Source: an uncultured Pelagibacteraceae bacterium (lineage in GTDB: Bacteria; Pseudomonadota; Alphaproteobacteria; Pelagibacterales; Pelagibacteraceae). Taken from it: 45,258 nt of DNA. The stretch covers positions 1 to 45,258 of the forward strand of contig CACCFT010000008.1 of the NCBI GenBank assembly GCA_902545405.1. Reading direction: 5' to 3'. Numbering within the stretch: position 1 is the first letter of the stretch; every line of letters begins with the position of its first letter. A program made the position numbers and the translations under genes. Shown here one piece after another: positions 1-7,368 of the stretch. Under the pieces are notes generated by a model, which worked only from the letters and a program-made list of their open reading frames with translations, did not search any database and was not told the DNA's origin.

Positions 1-416
1 TTCATGCTGTAAATTTCCCAGGCGATCCTTATCCAATTCATATTGATGCAACCTTTACCCCAATTAAAGAAGGGTTAATTATTAATAATCCACAACGAAG
101 ACTTCCAAAAGAACAAAGAAAATTATTTGAAGATAATGGATGGGAAATTATTGATGCTGCACAACCTGCTCATAATACTCCACCACCACTTTGTTACTCT
201 TCAGTATGGTTATCAATGAATGTTTTAGTTCTTGACCCTAAAACTGTATGCGTTGAAAAAAGTGAAAAATATCAAGCTGAACAGTTAGATAAATTAGGTA
301 TGGAAGTTATCCCTGTAGAATTGAGAGATGCATATGCTTTTGGTGGAGGCCTTCATTGTTGTACAGCCGATGTTTATAGAGAAGGTACTTTAAAAGATTA
401 TTTTCCAAAACAATAA
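1..416 (+). CDS. Amidinotransferase family protein, probably glycine amidinotransferase (5' truncated)
   Basis: The reading frame is open from base 3 to the TAA at 414-416, giving the last 137 residues of a protein whose start lies outside the window. The C-terminal motif GGGLHCCTADVYREG matches the active-site Cys region of arginine:glycine amidinotransferases and related guanidino-group enzymes. The upstream HIDATF resembles the catalytic His segment. Known members move the amidino group of arginine to glycine, giving guanidinoacetate and ornithine; the exact substrate cannot be read from a fragment. The stop lies one base before the ATG of a threonine aldolase, an enzyme that makes glycine, so the two are almost certainly cotranscribed. 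That pairing fits glycine as the acceptor, but this is inference. Confidence 0.8.
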   Translation, partial: HAVNFPGDPYPIHIDATFTPIKEGLIINNPQRRLPKEQRKLFEDNGWEIIDAAQPAHNTPPPLCYSSVWLSMNVLVLDPKTVCVEKSEKYQAEQLDKLGMEVIPVELRDAYAFGGGLHCCTADVYREGTLKDYFPKQ

Positions 417-417
417 A

Positions 418-1467
418 ATGAACGCAAAAATTAATACAAAACGTAAAAGAGTAAAATTTGCTTCAGACAATGTGACAGGAGCTTGTCCAGAAGTTTTGGA
501 TGCAATTATCAAAGCAAATGATGGTATTGCTCCTCCGTATGGTAACGATGAAATTTCAGGTGTGTTACAAGAAAAATTTTCTAAAATTTTCGAAAAGGAT
601 GTAATTGTTTACCCCACAGCATCAGGAACTGCATCAAATGCTTTAGCACTTTCTGCTATTTCTCCATCATTTGGAAATATTTATTGCCATAAATTTTCTC
701 ATATCAATGTTGATGAGTGTGGAGCCCCTGAATTTTATACAGGTGGAGCAAAACTTGTTCCATTAAACGGTAAAGACGGTAAAATAACAGTTGATGAGCT
801 AAATGATAATATTGGAGGGTTTGGAATTGTGCATCATACTCAACCATCTATTGTTAGCATAACTCAAGCAACAGAAACTGGTGAAGTTTATACTTTAGAT
901 CAAATTAGAAATATCTCTGAAATTGCACATAAAAAAAAATTAAAAGTACATATGGATGGTGCTAGGTTCGCTAATGCGCTTGTTTCACTTGATGTTACAC
1001 CTGCAGAAATGACATGGAAATCAGGAATTGACATATTATCTTTTGGGGCAACGAAGAACGGATGTATAGCAGCTGAAGCAATTATTATATTTAATAAGGA
1101 ATTAGTTGGCAATTTACCTTTTTTGTTAAAAAGATCCGGTCATTTATTGTCTAAAATGCGTTTTGTTTCTGCACAATTAGATGGATATATCTCAAATGAT
1201 GTTTGGTTAAAAAATGCAAGACATGCAAATCTGATGGCAAAAAAATTAAGCGATGGTTTAGTTTCTAGTAATCAAGTTAAACTTGAATATCCAACTGAGG
1301 CAAACGAAGTTTTTGTTAAACTGCCAAAAAAGATGGTTGAGCATTTAAATTCAGAAGAATATATGATGAGCAATGAGGAATTAGGCGGTAAGACGGTTAG
1401 ACTTGTTACAGCTTGGAATACCAAAAGTAGTGAAGTAGAAGAGTTTCTAAAAACTATATCTAATTAA
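418..1467 (+). CDS. ltaE: Low-specificity L-threonine aldolase
   Basis: This 349-residue PLP enzyme (fold type I, beta-eliminating lyase/threonine aldolase family) cleaves L-threonine or allo-threonine to glycine and acetaldehyde. The N-terminal KFASDNVTGACPEV is the family's opening motif. VHMDGARFANA supplies the PLP-pyridine Asp (about residue 180), and SFGATKNG carries the Schiff-base Lys (about residue 213). Length is normal for the family. The ATG begins one base after the stop of the amidinotransferase gene, so translation is likely coupled. The 3' end overlaps the stop of the opposite-strand 75-residue gene by four bases. Glycine supply matters here because cultured SAR11 have been described as functional glycine/serine auxotrophs (literature knowledge, not seen in the window). 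Confidence 0.92.
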   Translation: MNAKINTKRKRVKFASDNVTGACPEVLDAIIKANDGIAPPYGNDEISGVLQEKFSKIFEKDVIVYPTASGTASNALALSAISPSFGNIYCHKFSHINVDECGAPEFYTGGAKLVPLNGKDGKITVDELNDNIGGFGIVHHTQPSIVSITQATETGEVYTLDQIRNISEIAHKKKLKVHMDGARFANALVSLDVTPAEMTWKSGIDILSFGATKNGCIAAEAIIIFNKELVGNLPFLLKRSGHLLSKMRFVSAQLDGYISNDVWLKNARHANLMAKKLSDGLVSSNQVKLEYPTEANEVFVKLPKKMVEHLNSEEYMMSNEELGGKTVRLVTAWNTKSSEVEEFLKTISN

Positions 1468-1691
1468 CTAGGATTTTCTTTTAAAAATTTAATATAGTTG
1501 ATTACTTCATCAAATTTGTCATCAGGAATATCTTTATAAGTAGAATTAAATTTGTTTTTTACACATATTGCTACATGAGCATATGGATTTCTTCCTTTTG
1601 GATGATTTGGGTGATCAGGAAGTTGACCATCCAAATAATCGCCAGCTTCCTGAATAAATTTCCAGAGTTTACTTGTATTTTCCTTGTTCAT
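1464..1691 (-). CDS. Small conserved-looking hypothetical protein, 75 aa
   Basis: I do not recognise this family. The predicted product is soluble. It has a Lys/Trp-containing N-terminus, a proline- and histidine-rich turn (PDHPNHPKGRNPYAHVAIC, about residues 25-43), and a C-terminal amphipathic helix rich in Asp, Lys and Ile. There is no signal peptide or membrane segment. It starts with ATG, lies 43 bases downstream of sodB on the same strand, and ends inside the stop region of ltaE on the other strand (four-base overlap). The well-organised composition, the fit between neighbours, and the lack of any other gene in this stretch argue that it is real. It may be cotranscribed with sodB. Function unknown. 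Confidence 0.6.
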   Translation of the reverse strand: MNKENTSKLWKFIQEAGDYLDGQLPDHPNHPKGRNPYAHVAICVKNKFNSTYKDIPDDKFDEVINYIKFLKENPS

Positions 1692-1734
1692 ACTGCTTCA
1701 AACTTTGTTTTATCTCAAAAAGTTCTAGGATTAA

Positions 1735-2328
1735 TTAGATTAATAGAGATTCAACAAATTCCCAATCTATAAGATTATCAACAAATTTATCTAAATATTC
1801 AGGTCTTCTATTTCTATAATCAATGTAATATGAATGTTCCCAGACATCACAACCAAGTATTGGTTTTAAGTTATCAATTAAAGGATTAGCAGCATTAGCT
1901 GTTTTTGTAACGACCAATTTATCATTATTTAAAGATAACCAACACCAACCTGATCCAAATTGAGTTATACCTGCTTGTTTAAATTGATCTTTAAATTTTT
2001 CAACGCTTCCAAAATCTTCTACAATTTTTTTCTCAAGTTTTGACGGAATATTCCCACCACCTTTTGGCTTCATGCACTTCCAAAAAAGATTATGGTTCCA
2101 ATGCTGGCTTGCATTATTAAATATTCCAGCTTTTGAGTTATCTTTTGAGCTTTTAACAATTATATCTTCCAATGACATTTCAGCCATGTCCGTATCTTTT
2201 ATAAAATTGTTAAGATTTGTTATGTAGGTTTGATGATGTTTTCCATGATGTAATTCTAATGTTTCTTGTGACATTATTGGAGACAAAGCCTCATTAGAAT
2301 AATCTAGTTTTGGTAATTCAAATGTCAT
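1735..2328 (-). CDS. sodB: Superoxide dismutase, iron type
   Basis: A 197-residue cytoplasmic Fe/Mn-family superoxide dismutase that converts superoxide to hydrogen peroxide and oxygen. The four metal ligands are visible: His27 (in LELHHGKHHQTY), His79 (in SQHWNH), and Asp161 and His165 (in DVWEHSYYIDYRNRRPEYL). Gln75 in NNASQHWNH sits where iron enzymes keep the outer-sphere Gln, before the first WNH; manganese enzymes place it in the C-terminal domain. The motif FGSGWCWL, about residues 124-131, has no such Gln. This favours iron. There is no signal peptide. It lies downstream of a 61-residue unknown gene with a 64-base gap containing a 14-bp palindrome, so it probably has its own promoter. 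Confidence 0.95.
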   Translation of the reverse strand: MTFELPKLDYSNEALSPIMSQETLELHHGKHHQTYITNLNNFIKDTDMAEMSLEDIIVKSSKDNSKAGIFNNASQHWNHNLFWKCMKPKGGGNIPSKLEKKIVEDFGSVEKFKDQFKQAGITQFGSGWCWLSLNNDKLVVTKTANAANPLIDNLKPILGCDVWEHSYYIDYRNRRPEYLDKFVDNLIDWEFVESLLI

Positions 2329-2359
2329 AGTTATTTTTTATAATATTTTCTTGTAAATA

Positions 2360-2373
2360 AACTTAATTAAGTT
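2360..2373. promoter_or_regulatory. 14-bp perfect palindrome upstream of sodB
   Basis: The sequence AACTTAATTAAGTT is a perfect inverted repeat centred about 38 bases upstream of the sodB start. On the minus strand a TATTAT box (2340-2345) lies between it and the start codon, so the palindrome would overlap or sit just upstream of the -35 region. That is a natural place for a repressor or activator, and sodB genes are often iron- or redox-controlled. In DNA this AT-rich, a 14-bp palindrome can also arise by chance, so the role is only a suggestion. Confidence 0.3.
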
Positions 2374-2392
2374 GACGCAATTAAATACAAAA

Positions 2393-2578
2393 TTAGTTTT
2401 CTAAAGCGTTTTCTTCTCTCATAAGAATAGGTCGACCATCTTGAGCAGTGTTTAAAGGTATAATCTTACCATTGTATCTTGCGCATAACGTAGGTGCACT
2501 TCTCACTTGTTCTCCCAAATTTACTTCTAAATCTGCTATAACTAATTCAACCCCTTTCAATATACTCAATATCTTCAT
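2393..2578 (-). CDS. Small hypothetical protein, 61 aa, with a strong ribosome-binding site
   Basis: The protein is not recognised. Residues 1-30 (MKILSILKGVELVIADLEVN) look like a beta-alpha start. The middle (APTLCARYNGKIIPLN) holds the single cysteine, and the tail is acidic (MREENALEN). There is no clear signal peptide or membrane segment. It begins 12 bases after the msrB stop and is preceded by a perfect GGAGG four bases before the ATG, which is uncommon in this window. That argues strongly that it is translated and cotranscribed with msrB. It is followed by sodB. It may take part in oxidative-stress handling through its neighbours, but nothing in the sequence shows a function. Confidence 0.62.
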   Translation of the reverse strand: MKILSILKGVELVIADLEVNLGEQVRSAPTLCARYNGKIIPLNTAQDGRPILMREENALEN

Positions 2579-2582
2579 TATT

Positions 2583-2587
2583 CCTCC
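2583..2587 (-). promoter_or_regulatory. Consensus Shine-Dalgarno of the 61-aa gene
   Basis: On the minus strand the sequence reads GGAGGAATAATG, a perfect anti-16S match four bases ahead of the start codon. It lies inside the 12-base gap after the msrB stop. It fixes the start of the 61-aa gene and supports real translation. Confidence 0.7.
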
Positions 2588-2590
2588 GTT

Positions 2591-3049
2591 TTATGATGAT
2601 GGCTTAAATATTAAACACAAGCCGTTATTACAATATCTCTTTCCTGTCGATCCAGGACCGTCTTCAAAGACATGTCCGTGATGAGCACCACATTTTGCAC
2701 AATGGTATTCAATTCTTTTCATGCCAAAGCTGTAATCAACCTTAGTTTTAAAAGCTCCAGGAAGCGCCTCTGTAAATGATGGCCAACCAGTTCCACTATC
2801 AAATTTCGAGCTAGACTTAAATAGTTTAGCTCCACAATTTGCACAGTGATAAAAACCTTCTCTTTTCTCATAATTAAGAGGGCTTGAGAATGGTCGTTCG
2901 GTTGCTTCCTCAAACATTATTTTTTTTTGGGCTTCTGTTAAATTTTGATTAATTATTTTTTTGGTTTCAGCTAATGAAATTTTGTATGGAAAAATACTGT
3001 ATAATAATGATCCAAATATAGATAATTTTATAAATTTTCTTTTGTTCAT
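2591..3049 (-). CDS. msrB: Peptide-methionine (R)-S-oxide reductase, exported
   Basis: MsrB reduces methionine-R-sulfoxide residues in oxidised proteins. The zinc site is complete: Cys69/Cys72 (CANC) and Cys117/Cys120 (CAKC). The SGTGWPSF substrate loop is at residues 85-92, and the catalytic Cys140 is in GKRYC. A further Cys145 in the NNGLCLIF variant is common in exported MsrB. Residues 1-27 form an N-terminal signal: charged MNKRKFIK, a hydrophobic core, and a site around SLA-ET. The KRKFIK segment is slightly Tat-like but lacks the twin arginine, so the export route is open. The product should act in the periplasm. A small unknown gene follows 12 bases downstream. The 100-base upstream gap holds a hairpin that probably ends the preceding GYD-domain unit. 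Confidence 0.93.
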   Translation of the reverse strand: MNKRKFIKLSIFGSLLYSIFPYKISLAETKKIINQNLTEAQKKIMFEEATERPFSSPLNYEKREGFYHCANCGAKLFKSSSKFDSGTGWPSFTEALPGAFKTKVDYSFGMKRIEYHCAKCGAHHGHVFEDGPGSTGKRYCNNGLCLIFKPSS

Positions 3050-3111
3050 AACTTTCTTAATAGATCAATATTACTTTATTTGAATGAGATATTTTGACAG
3101 TTTCGATTTTA

Positions 3112-3146
3112 AATTGGTAGCTCCATAATTAATGAAGCTACCAGTT
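3112..3146 (-). terminator. Hairpin just after the GYD-domain gene, probable terminator
   Basis: The arms AATTGGTAGCT (3112-3122) and AGCTACCAGTT (3136-3146) pair over 11 positions with one G-U pair, and an inner CAT/ATG pairing extends the stem. The hairpin begins three bases after the stop codon of the GYD-domain gene on the minus strand. The following tract is AT-rich (AATTTAAAA) but is not a clean U-run, so termination may be partial or the stem may instead protect the 3' end. It is the most GC-balanced hairpin I noticed in the spacers. Confidence 0.55.
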
Positions 3147-3149
3147 ATA

Positions 3150-3473
3150 TTATTGTCCAGGAGCTTTATAGCCACTTGATACTTTTGTTGCATGATTTGC
3201 AATTTCATTCATTGGTGTTTCCTCACAAACGGCGATATTTTTAAGTGCACCACTTCCCTCAGTAGCCATTTTTATAGCAGCCATTTGCTCAAATGTGCCA
3301 TGAGTTTCAACTATAAAGTCATAGGGTCCTCTTAAATATGTGTAAGATTTCATTTCAGCACCAACACTTTCAGAACACTTTCTAGCAACCTCAGATCTAT
3401 CTGATCCTGGATCTTTTAAAAAGCCTGCGAATGCTTTCTCTGTAAAATTTCCCATTAAAAAAAATTTAGCCAT
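3150..3473 (-). CDS. GYD-domain protein, 107 aa
   Basis: This small soluble protein matches the GYD-domain family, named after a Gly-Tyr-Asp motif; here the motif is RGPYDFIVETHG at residues 48-59. The predicted pattern is alternating strands and helices of a ferredoxin-like dimeric alpha/beta fold, and the family has no well-established function. There is no signal peptide. It appears to be a stand-alone unit: an extended -10 box TGCTATAAT at 3493-3501, a perfect GGAGG five bases before the ATG (3479-3483), and a hairpin directly after the stop. Those near-consensus signals suggest strong expression. Neighbours are msrB and an NAD(P)-binding protein, so a stress or redox role is possible but unproven. 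Confidence 0.85.
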   Translation of the reverse strand: MAKFFLMGNFTEKAFAGFLKDPGSDRSEVARKCSESVGAEMKSYTYLRGPYDFIVETHGTFEQMAAIKMATEGSGALKNIAVCEETPMNEIANHATKVSSGYKAPGQ

Positions 3474-3478
3474 AGATA

Positions 3479-3483
3479 CCTCC
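3479..3483 (-). promoter_or_regulatory. Consensus Shine-Dalgarno of the GYD-domain gene
   Basis: The minus strand reads AAGGAGGTATCTATG: GGAGG five bases ahead of the ATG at 3471-3473. It settles the start codon and predicts efficient translation. Confidence 0.75.
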
Positions 3484-3492
3484 TTGAAATGT

Positions 3493-3501
3493 ATTATAGC
3501 A
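3493..3501 (-). promoter_or_regulatory. Extended -10 promoter of the GYD-domain gene
   Basis: On the minus strand TGCTATAAT is a perfect TATAAT with the TGn extension. It lies 20 bases upstream of the start codon, giving a leader of about a dozen bases that contains just the GGAGG. A good -35 hexamer is not evident (AT-rich, TTAAAA-like), which is usual for extended -10 promoters. Confidence 0.65.
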
Positions 3502-3543
3502 CTTAAATAATTTTTTTTAATATTTTATTACTTTATAAAAAAT

Positions 3544-4200
3544 TTATTCTCGTCCAATTTGTAATAATTGAGGTGGTTCAAATACTCCACTTTGTATTTC
3601 GCTGTTTGATATATTTATCATGGATTTGGCAACTATTTCTGCATTTATCGATTTATATTTTTTTAAATCTCCAACTAAAATTGGCGATATACATTTCATG
3701 GCGAAAATACCTATTTTTTCTCCCAATCTTTCCTCTATTCTTTTTCCAATTAAAAATGAAGGTCTAATTACAATAAATTTTTTAAAGTTTAGTTTTCTTA
3801 ATTCTTCTTCAGCCATACCTTTATTTTTTAAATACAAATTTGTTTTTTTTGAACTGGCACCCAATGAAGAAATATAAGTAAAATTTTGTACACTATTATC
3901 GCTACAAATTTTTCCAATTGTTACAGGTAAATTGTATTCGGTGTTTATATAATCTTGTTTGTTAGGTGTTTTTTTTCTTGTAGTTCCAATGCAAAAAAAA
4001 CAATCATCGCCTTTTATTTCTGATTTAATATTTTCTAATTTTGTAAAATCTGTTTGAACAACTTCTATTTTGGGATCAATTTTTGAAGTAGAAGATCTTA
4101 CAAAAACCTTAATTTTTTTATATTTTTGATCATTAGTTAACAGTTTAAGTAATATTCCACCAATTAATCCAGTTGATCCGAATATTAATGCTGTTTTCAT
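3544..4200 (-). CDS. NAD(P)-binding Rossmann protein, HTATIP2/NmrA-like
   Basis: This 218-residue protein opens with the glycine-rich nucleotide-binding loop GSTGLIGG (residues 8-15) of atypical short-chain dehydrogenases. Later it has ISSLGAS and YLKNKGMAEEEL, the active-site-like pattern of the HTATIP2/CC3 and NAD(P)H-binding epimerase-like proteins, and an IRPSFLIG strand. The family often regulates or reduces rather than having a defined biosynthetic reaction, so the substrate cannot be given. Length is normal for this short class. It follows the MFS transporter gene by 15 bases on the same strand and is likely cotranscribed with it. There is no signal peptide; it should be cytoplasmic. 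Confidence 0.78.
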   Translation of the reverse strand: MKTALIFGSTGLIGGILLKLLTNDQKYKKIKVFVRSSTSKIDPKIEVVQTDFTKLENIKSEIKGDDCFFCIGTTRKKTPNKQDYINTEYNLPVTIGKICSDNSVQNFTYISSLGASSKKTNLYLKNKGMAEEELRKLNFKKFIVIRPSFLIGKRIEERLGEKIGIFAMKCISPILVGDLKKYKSINAEIVAKSMINISNSEIQSGVFEPPQLLQIGRE

Positions 4201-4215
4201 AATTTTGAACTTACA

Positions 4216-5508
4216 CTAAATTTTCTTAAATTCGTTCAAATTATTTGGTTCATCTATTGGTTCAGTTGAAGGATTAAGTTCTATACCGGCTGGAGTAATT
4301 GTTTGAGGCATAGGTGCAAATTGTGAATCTGGGTTATCTCCAGATTCTCTAATTTGCATTCTATATATTCCAAATAAACCAATAAATGAATGAAATATAA
4401 TTAAAAAAATAAAAAATCCATTTTCTCCTAAAAATTCCATAAATAATGAGCACATAAAAGGACCGCAAATTGCACCAAGACCAAAAACAAATTGTAATCC
4501 TGCTCCTGCTGCTACAAATTTTTCTTTTGGTATAAAATCATTTGTGTGTGCAAAAATTAATGCAAACATTGGTAGACTACAAAAAGAAAAACACATTATA
4601 CAGATATAAAAAAATAATTTTGATGTAGCTAAACCTGCAGGCATATACATTTGACCCGAAGAAATAATCGCCAAAAAACAAAATAAAGCTGCTCCAAATG
4701 TTGTATAAATAATTACAATTCTTCTATCCAAAACATCTGATAATTTTCCAATTGGCCATTGAGATATAGCTCCAGATATCGCAAATAAAAATGTTACTAT
4801 TGAAACTTCTAAAATACTAAAATTCATCGATGTAGCATAAACTGCAATCAATGAAAAAACAGCAGAATGTGATATTCCAATTAAAAACGAACTTACAACA
4901 CCAAATGGTGATGATTTATAAACTTCCTTGAGTTTCATACCTGATATTTTTTTAAAGTTTGGAGCCTTTCTTTTTGTTAATAATATTGGAACAAGAGACA
5001 ATGACATAAATAAAGATATCAATATAAAAGGTTGAAAGTTTTCTGGTTTACTAAAGTTTATGAAAAACATTCCAATCGCCATAGAGGCATACATAACAAT
5101 CATATAGATTGATAAAACACTACCTCTATTCTTATTTGTAGATCTATCATTTAACCAGCTTTCAGCAATTGTATAAAGGCAAACCATGCTAAATCCAGAA
5201 ATCATTCTAAGCACGAACCATGAAATAGGATTTACAAAAATAGAGTGTAACAAGACCACAATTGAAGTGACAGAAGCAAAAGCCGCGAATACTCTAATAT
5301 GTCCAACTCTATGAATTAATGATTGTATAATTTTTGCTCCAATAAAATATCCAACAAAATATCCAGAAAACAAAAAACCTGTCGAGGATAGACCAAAATT
5401 TTCTTTAACTGCTCTAACACCTAAAAGAGTACCTTGAAAACCATGAGCTAGCATTATAAATGCCATACCCATAAAAAGAGCCCAAGAGTTTTTAATAATT
5501 TTGTTCAT
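4216..5508 (-). CDS. MFS transporter, YcaD-like
   Basis: A 430-residue inner-membrane protein with about twelve hydrophobic segments in two bundles of six. It resembles the YcaD/sugar-phosphate-permease-like branch of the major facilitator superfamily. Pointers are the opening FIMLAHGFQGTLLGVRAV, the second-segment GYFVGYFIGAKI, and the fourth/fifth segment WFVLRMISGF...AESWLNDRS. The RRAPNF-like basic loop (LLTKRKAPNFKKI) marks the middle. The C-terminal tail is soluble and proline-rich (about 45 residues). The substrate cannot be predicted. A probable promoter lies at 5537-5564. The gene for an NAD(P)-binding protein follows after 15 bases. Confidence 0.85.
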   Translation of the reverse strand: MNKIIKNSWALFMGMAFIMLAHGFQGTLLGVRAVKENFGLSSTGFLFSGYFVGYFIGAKIIQSLIHRVGHIRVFAAFASVTSIVVLLHSIFVNPISWFVLRMISGFSMVCLYTIAESWLNDRSTNKNRGSVLSIYMIVMYASMAIGMFFINFSKPENFQPFILISLFMSLSLVPILLTKRKAPNFKKISGMKLKEVYKSSPFGVVSSFLIGISHSAVFSLIAVYATSMNFSILEVSIVTFLFAISGAISQWPIGKLSDVLDRRIVIIYTTFGAALFCFLAIISSGQMYMPAGLATSKLFFYICIMCFSFCSLPMFALIFAHTNDFIPKEKFVAAGAGLQFVFGLGAICGPFMCSLFMEFLGENGFFIFLIIFHSFIGLFGIYRMQIRESGDNPDSQFAPMPQTITPAGIELNPSTEPIDEPNNLNEFKKI

Positions 5509-5536
5509 AAAATTAGCGGTGTTTATGGGCGATCTA

Positions 5537-5564
5537 ATTTTAAATCAAGACAAATTTGTGACAA
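5537..5564 (-). promoter_or_regulatory. Probable sigma-70 promoter of the MFS gene
   Basis: On the minus strand TTGTCA (5559-5564) and TAAAAT (5537-5542) are separated by 16 bases; each differs from consensus by one base. The predicted start of transcription is about 22 bases before the MFS ATG at 5508. The 10-bp palindrome ACAAATTTGT lies between the boxes. In a 69-base spacer of an AT-rich genome this is a reasonable but unproven promoter. Confidence 0.5.
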
Positions 5565-5577
5565 AAAGAAAAATAAT

Positions 5578-6444
5578 TTACTTAGAAGAAGATTTTAATT
5601 TTAGATAAGAGTGAACAGCTATAGTGAATATAATTACAAGTCCACCAACTATTGTCTCTAGACTAGGCTGTTCTTTTATAACTAACCAAACCCAAATGGG
5701 TCCTAAAATGGTCTCAAGAAGAAAAAAAAGATTCACTTCCTCGGCAGGTATAAATCTTGGAGCAATCGTCACCAAAACGAATGGTATTGCAACACACAAA
5801 ATACACATTAAAGGTATATAAATCAGGTCTTTTTCAACTAACTCATAACTTTCAACAAAAAAGAGAGCAAATAGAGCTACTGTAAGCTTACCGATAACTG
5901 CTGAAGGTAGTAAATCTCTATCTTTTGCCGACCTGATTATTACCGCGTTGGTGGCGAGTCCAAAAGCTGTTGTTATACCCATAAGATCACCAAATAAGTT
6001 ACCCATCTCTAGAGAGTCGTAGAATATATATATTACAGCTACTAAAGTAATAGCTATAGCTATCCAAGTCTTCTTATCGGGAACCTCTTTTAAAAATATT
6101 GCACCAAGGATTGCCGAAAGCATGGGTGCCATTGCAATCATTATTAATGTATTTGCTACATTCGTATTTTGGATTGAAATTATAAATGTGATGTTACAAA
6201 TCGAAAAACTTATAATATAAAAAATACCAGCATAACCAACATTCAAAAATGCTTTAATAAAGTTTTTTTTATAAAATATAAGAAGTCCAATTAATACAGC
6301 TACAAATGGTATCGCACCTCTATAAAACAATAATCCCCAAGTATCTATAGAAGATAATCTTATAAAAAGTGAATCTGGTGTGATAAACATCACAGCTATA
6401 AATGCAAGAGATGATCCTTTTTGCTGATTTGATAAGTTTTTCAA
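5578..6444 (-). CDS. EamA/DMT-family membrane transporter
   Basis: A 288-residue protein with about ten hydrophobic helices arranged as two EamA repeats, the layout of drug/metabolite transporters that exchange small metabolites across the inner membrane. The first helix begins almost at once (GSSLAFIAVMF), and the second repeat holds the typical LLETILGPIWVWLV segment. The substrate is unknown. The start appears to be TTG directly after the gshB stop (TAG TTG). The next ATG would remove most of helix 1, so TTG is preferred. Its position as last gene of the gshA-gshB group suggests cotranscription, but a link to glutathione or its precursors is only a guess. Confidence 0.83.
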   Translation of the reverse strand: MKNLSNQQKGSSLAFIAVMFITPDSLFIRLSSIDTWGLLFYRGAIPFVAVLIGLLIFYKKNFIKAFLNVGYAGIFYIISFSICNITFIISIQNTNVANTLIMIAMAPMLSAILGAIFLKEVPDKKTWIAIAITLVAVIYIFYDSLEMGNLFGDLMGITTAFGLATNAVIIRSAKDRDLLPSAVIGKLTVALFALFFVESYELVEKDLIYIPLMCILCVAIPFVLVTIAPRFIPAEEVNLFFLLETILGPIWVWLVIKEQPSLETIVGGLVIIFTIAVHSYLKLKSSSK

Positions 6445-7368
6445 CTATAAACCTTTCCAAAAAGTCTTAGCCAAGTTTATCTGAGATAAATCAAAGTATG
6501 TTTTTATACCTGTTGGTGATGTTACATTTATATCTCCATTTAACTTTCCATCAATAAAGTCTATTCCTGCAAAGTAAATTCCGTCTTTCTTAATTTTTTT
6601 TGCAATTATATTTGAAATTTTTAGCTCTTTATTACTTAAAAATGCGATTTTAGGTTTTGCACCTTTGCTCATATTGCTCAATATTGATCCTGATTTTGGA
6701 ACTCTAGATATAGCTCCGCAAACCTTACCATTTATAATAAAAACTCTTTTATCTCCAAACTTAATTTTATTTAAAAATTTTTGACACATAATGTGACCGT
6801 GTTTTTTCAATATTTGCTTTATTTTAAGTAAATTAAGCTTCCCTGAAATAAGATTTATATCATTACCACCATAGCTATGAATAGGTTTAATTATTATCTT
6901 TTTATGTTTTTTGAAAAATTTTTTAATTTCAATCAAATCTTTAGTAAATATTGTATCCGCCATATAGTTTTTAAAATTTAAAGAATAAAATTTTTCTGAA
7001 ATATTTCTTACTGAAGTAGGATCATTAATAATTTTTGTTTTATCTTTGATTCTATCTAGCATTAATGTTGTAGAAATATATTCCAAGTTAAAAGGTGGAT
7101 CCTGTCGGATTAAAATATATTTTGCAAAGGATAAGTCTAATTTTGATTTTTTTATAATTTTATAAAATTTCTTTTTTGAATAATCAATTTTAATAAAATA
7201 TCCTTCACTTACAGTTTTTCCTCTTATATTCGATAAATTTTCTGGATAATAATAAAATAATTTATAACCCTTGTTTTGAGCTTCATTAGCTAAAAAAATA
7301 GTAGTATCTGTTTTGATATTTATTTTTTTTAAATTATCACCTTGTATAGCAACAATTTTATTGGTCAT
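6445..7368 (-). CDS. gshB: Glutathione synthetase
   Basis: An ATP-grasp enzyme joining gamma-glutamylcysteine and glycine to make glutathione. Family marks are ILIRQDPPFNLEYISTT, the ATP-binding KPIHSYGGNDI, GDKRVFIINGKV, and the C-terminal INVTSPTGI. At 307 residues it has the length of the prokaryotic gshB type. I place the start at the ATG of MTNKIVAIQGD, which overlaps the gshA stop by 11 bases. An in-frame ATG nine bases earlier (7375-7377) is an alternative. Neither has a strong Shine-Dalgarno, so translation is probably coupled to gshA. It follows gshA and precedes an EamA transporter on the same strand. Confidence 0.93.
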   Translation of the reverse strand: MTNKIVAIQGDNLKKINIKTDTTIFLANEAQNKGYKLFYYYPENLSNIRGKTVSEGYFIKIDYSKKKFYKIIKKSKLDLSFAKYILIRQDPPFNLEYISTTLMLDRIKDKTKIINDPTSVRNISEKFYSLNFKNYMADTIFTKDLIEIKKFFKKHKKIIIKPIHSYGGNDINLISGKLNLLKIKQILKKHGHIMCQKFLNKIKFGDKRVFIINGKVCGAISRVPKSGSILSNMSKGAKPKIAFLSNKELKISNIIAKKIKKDGIYFAGIDFIDGKLNGDINVTSPTGIKTYFDLSQINLAKTFWKGL

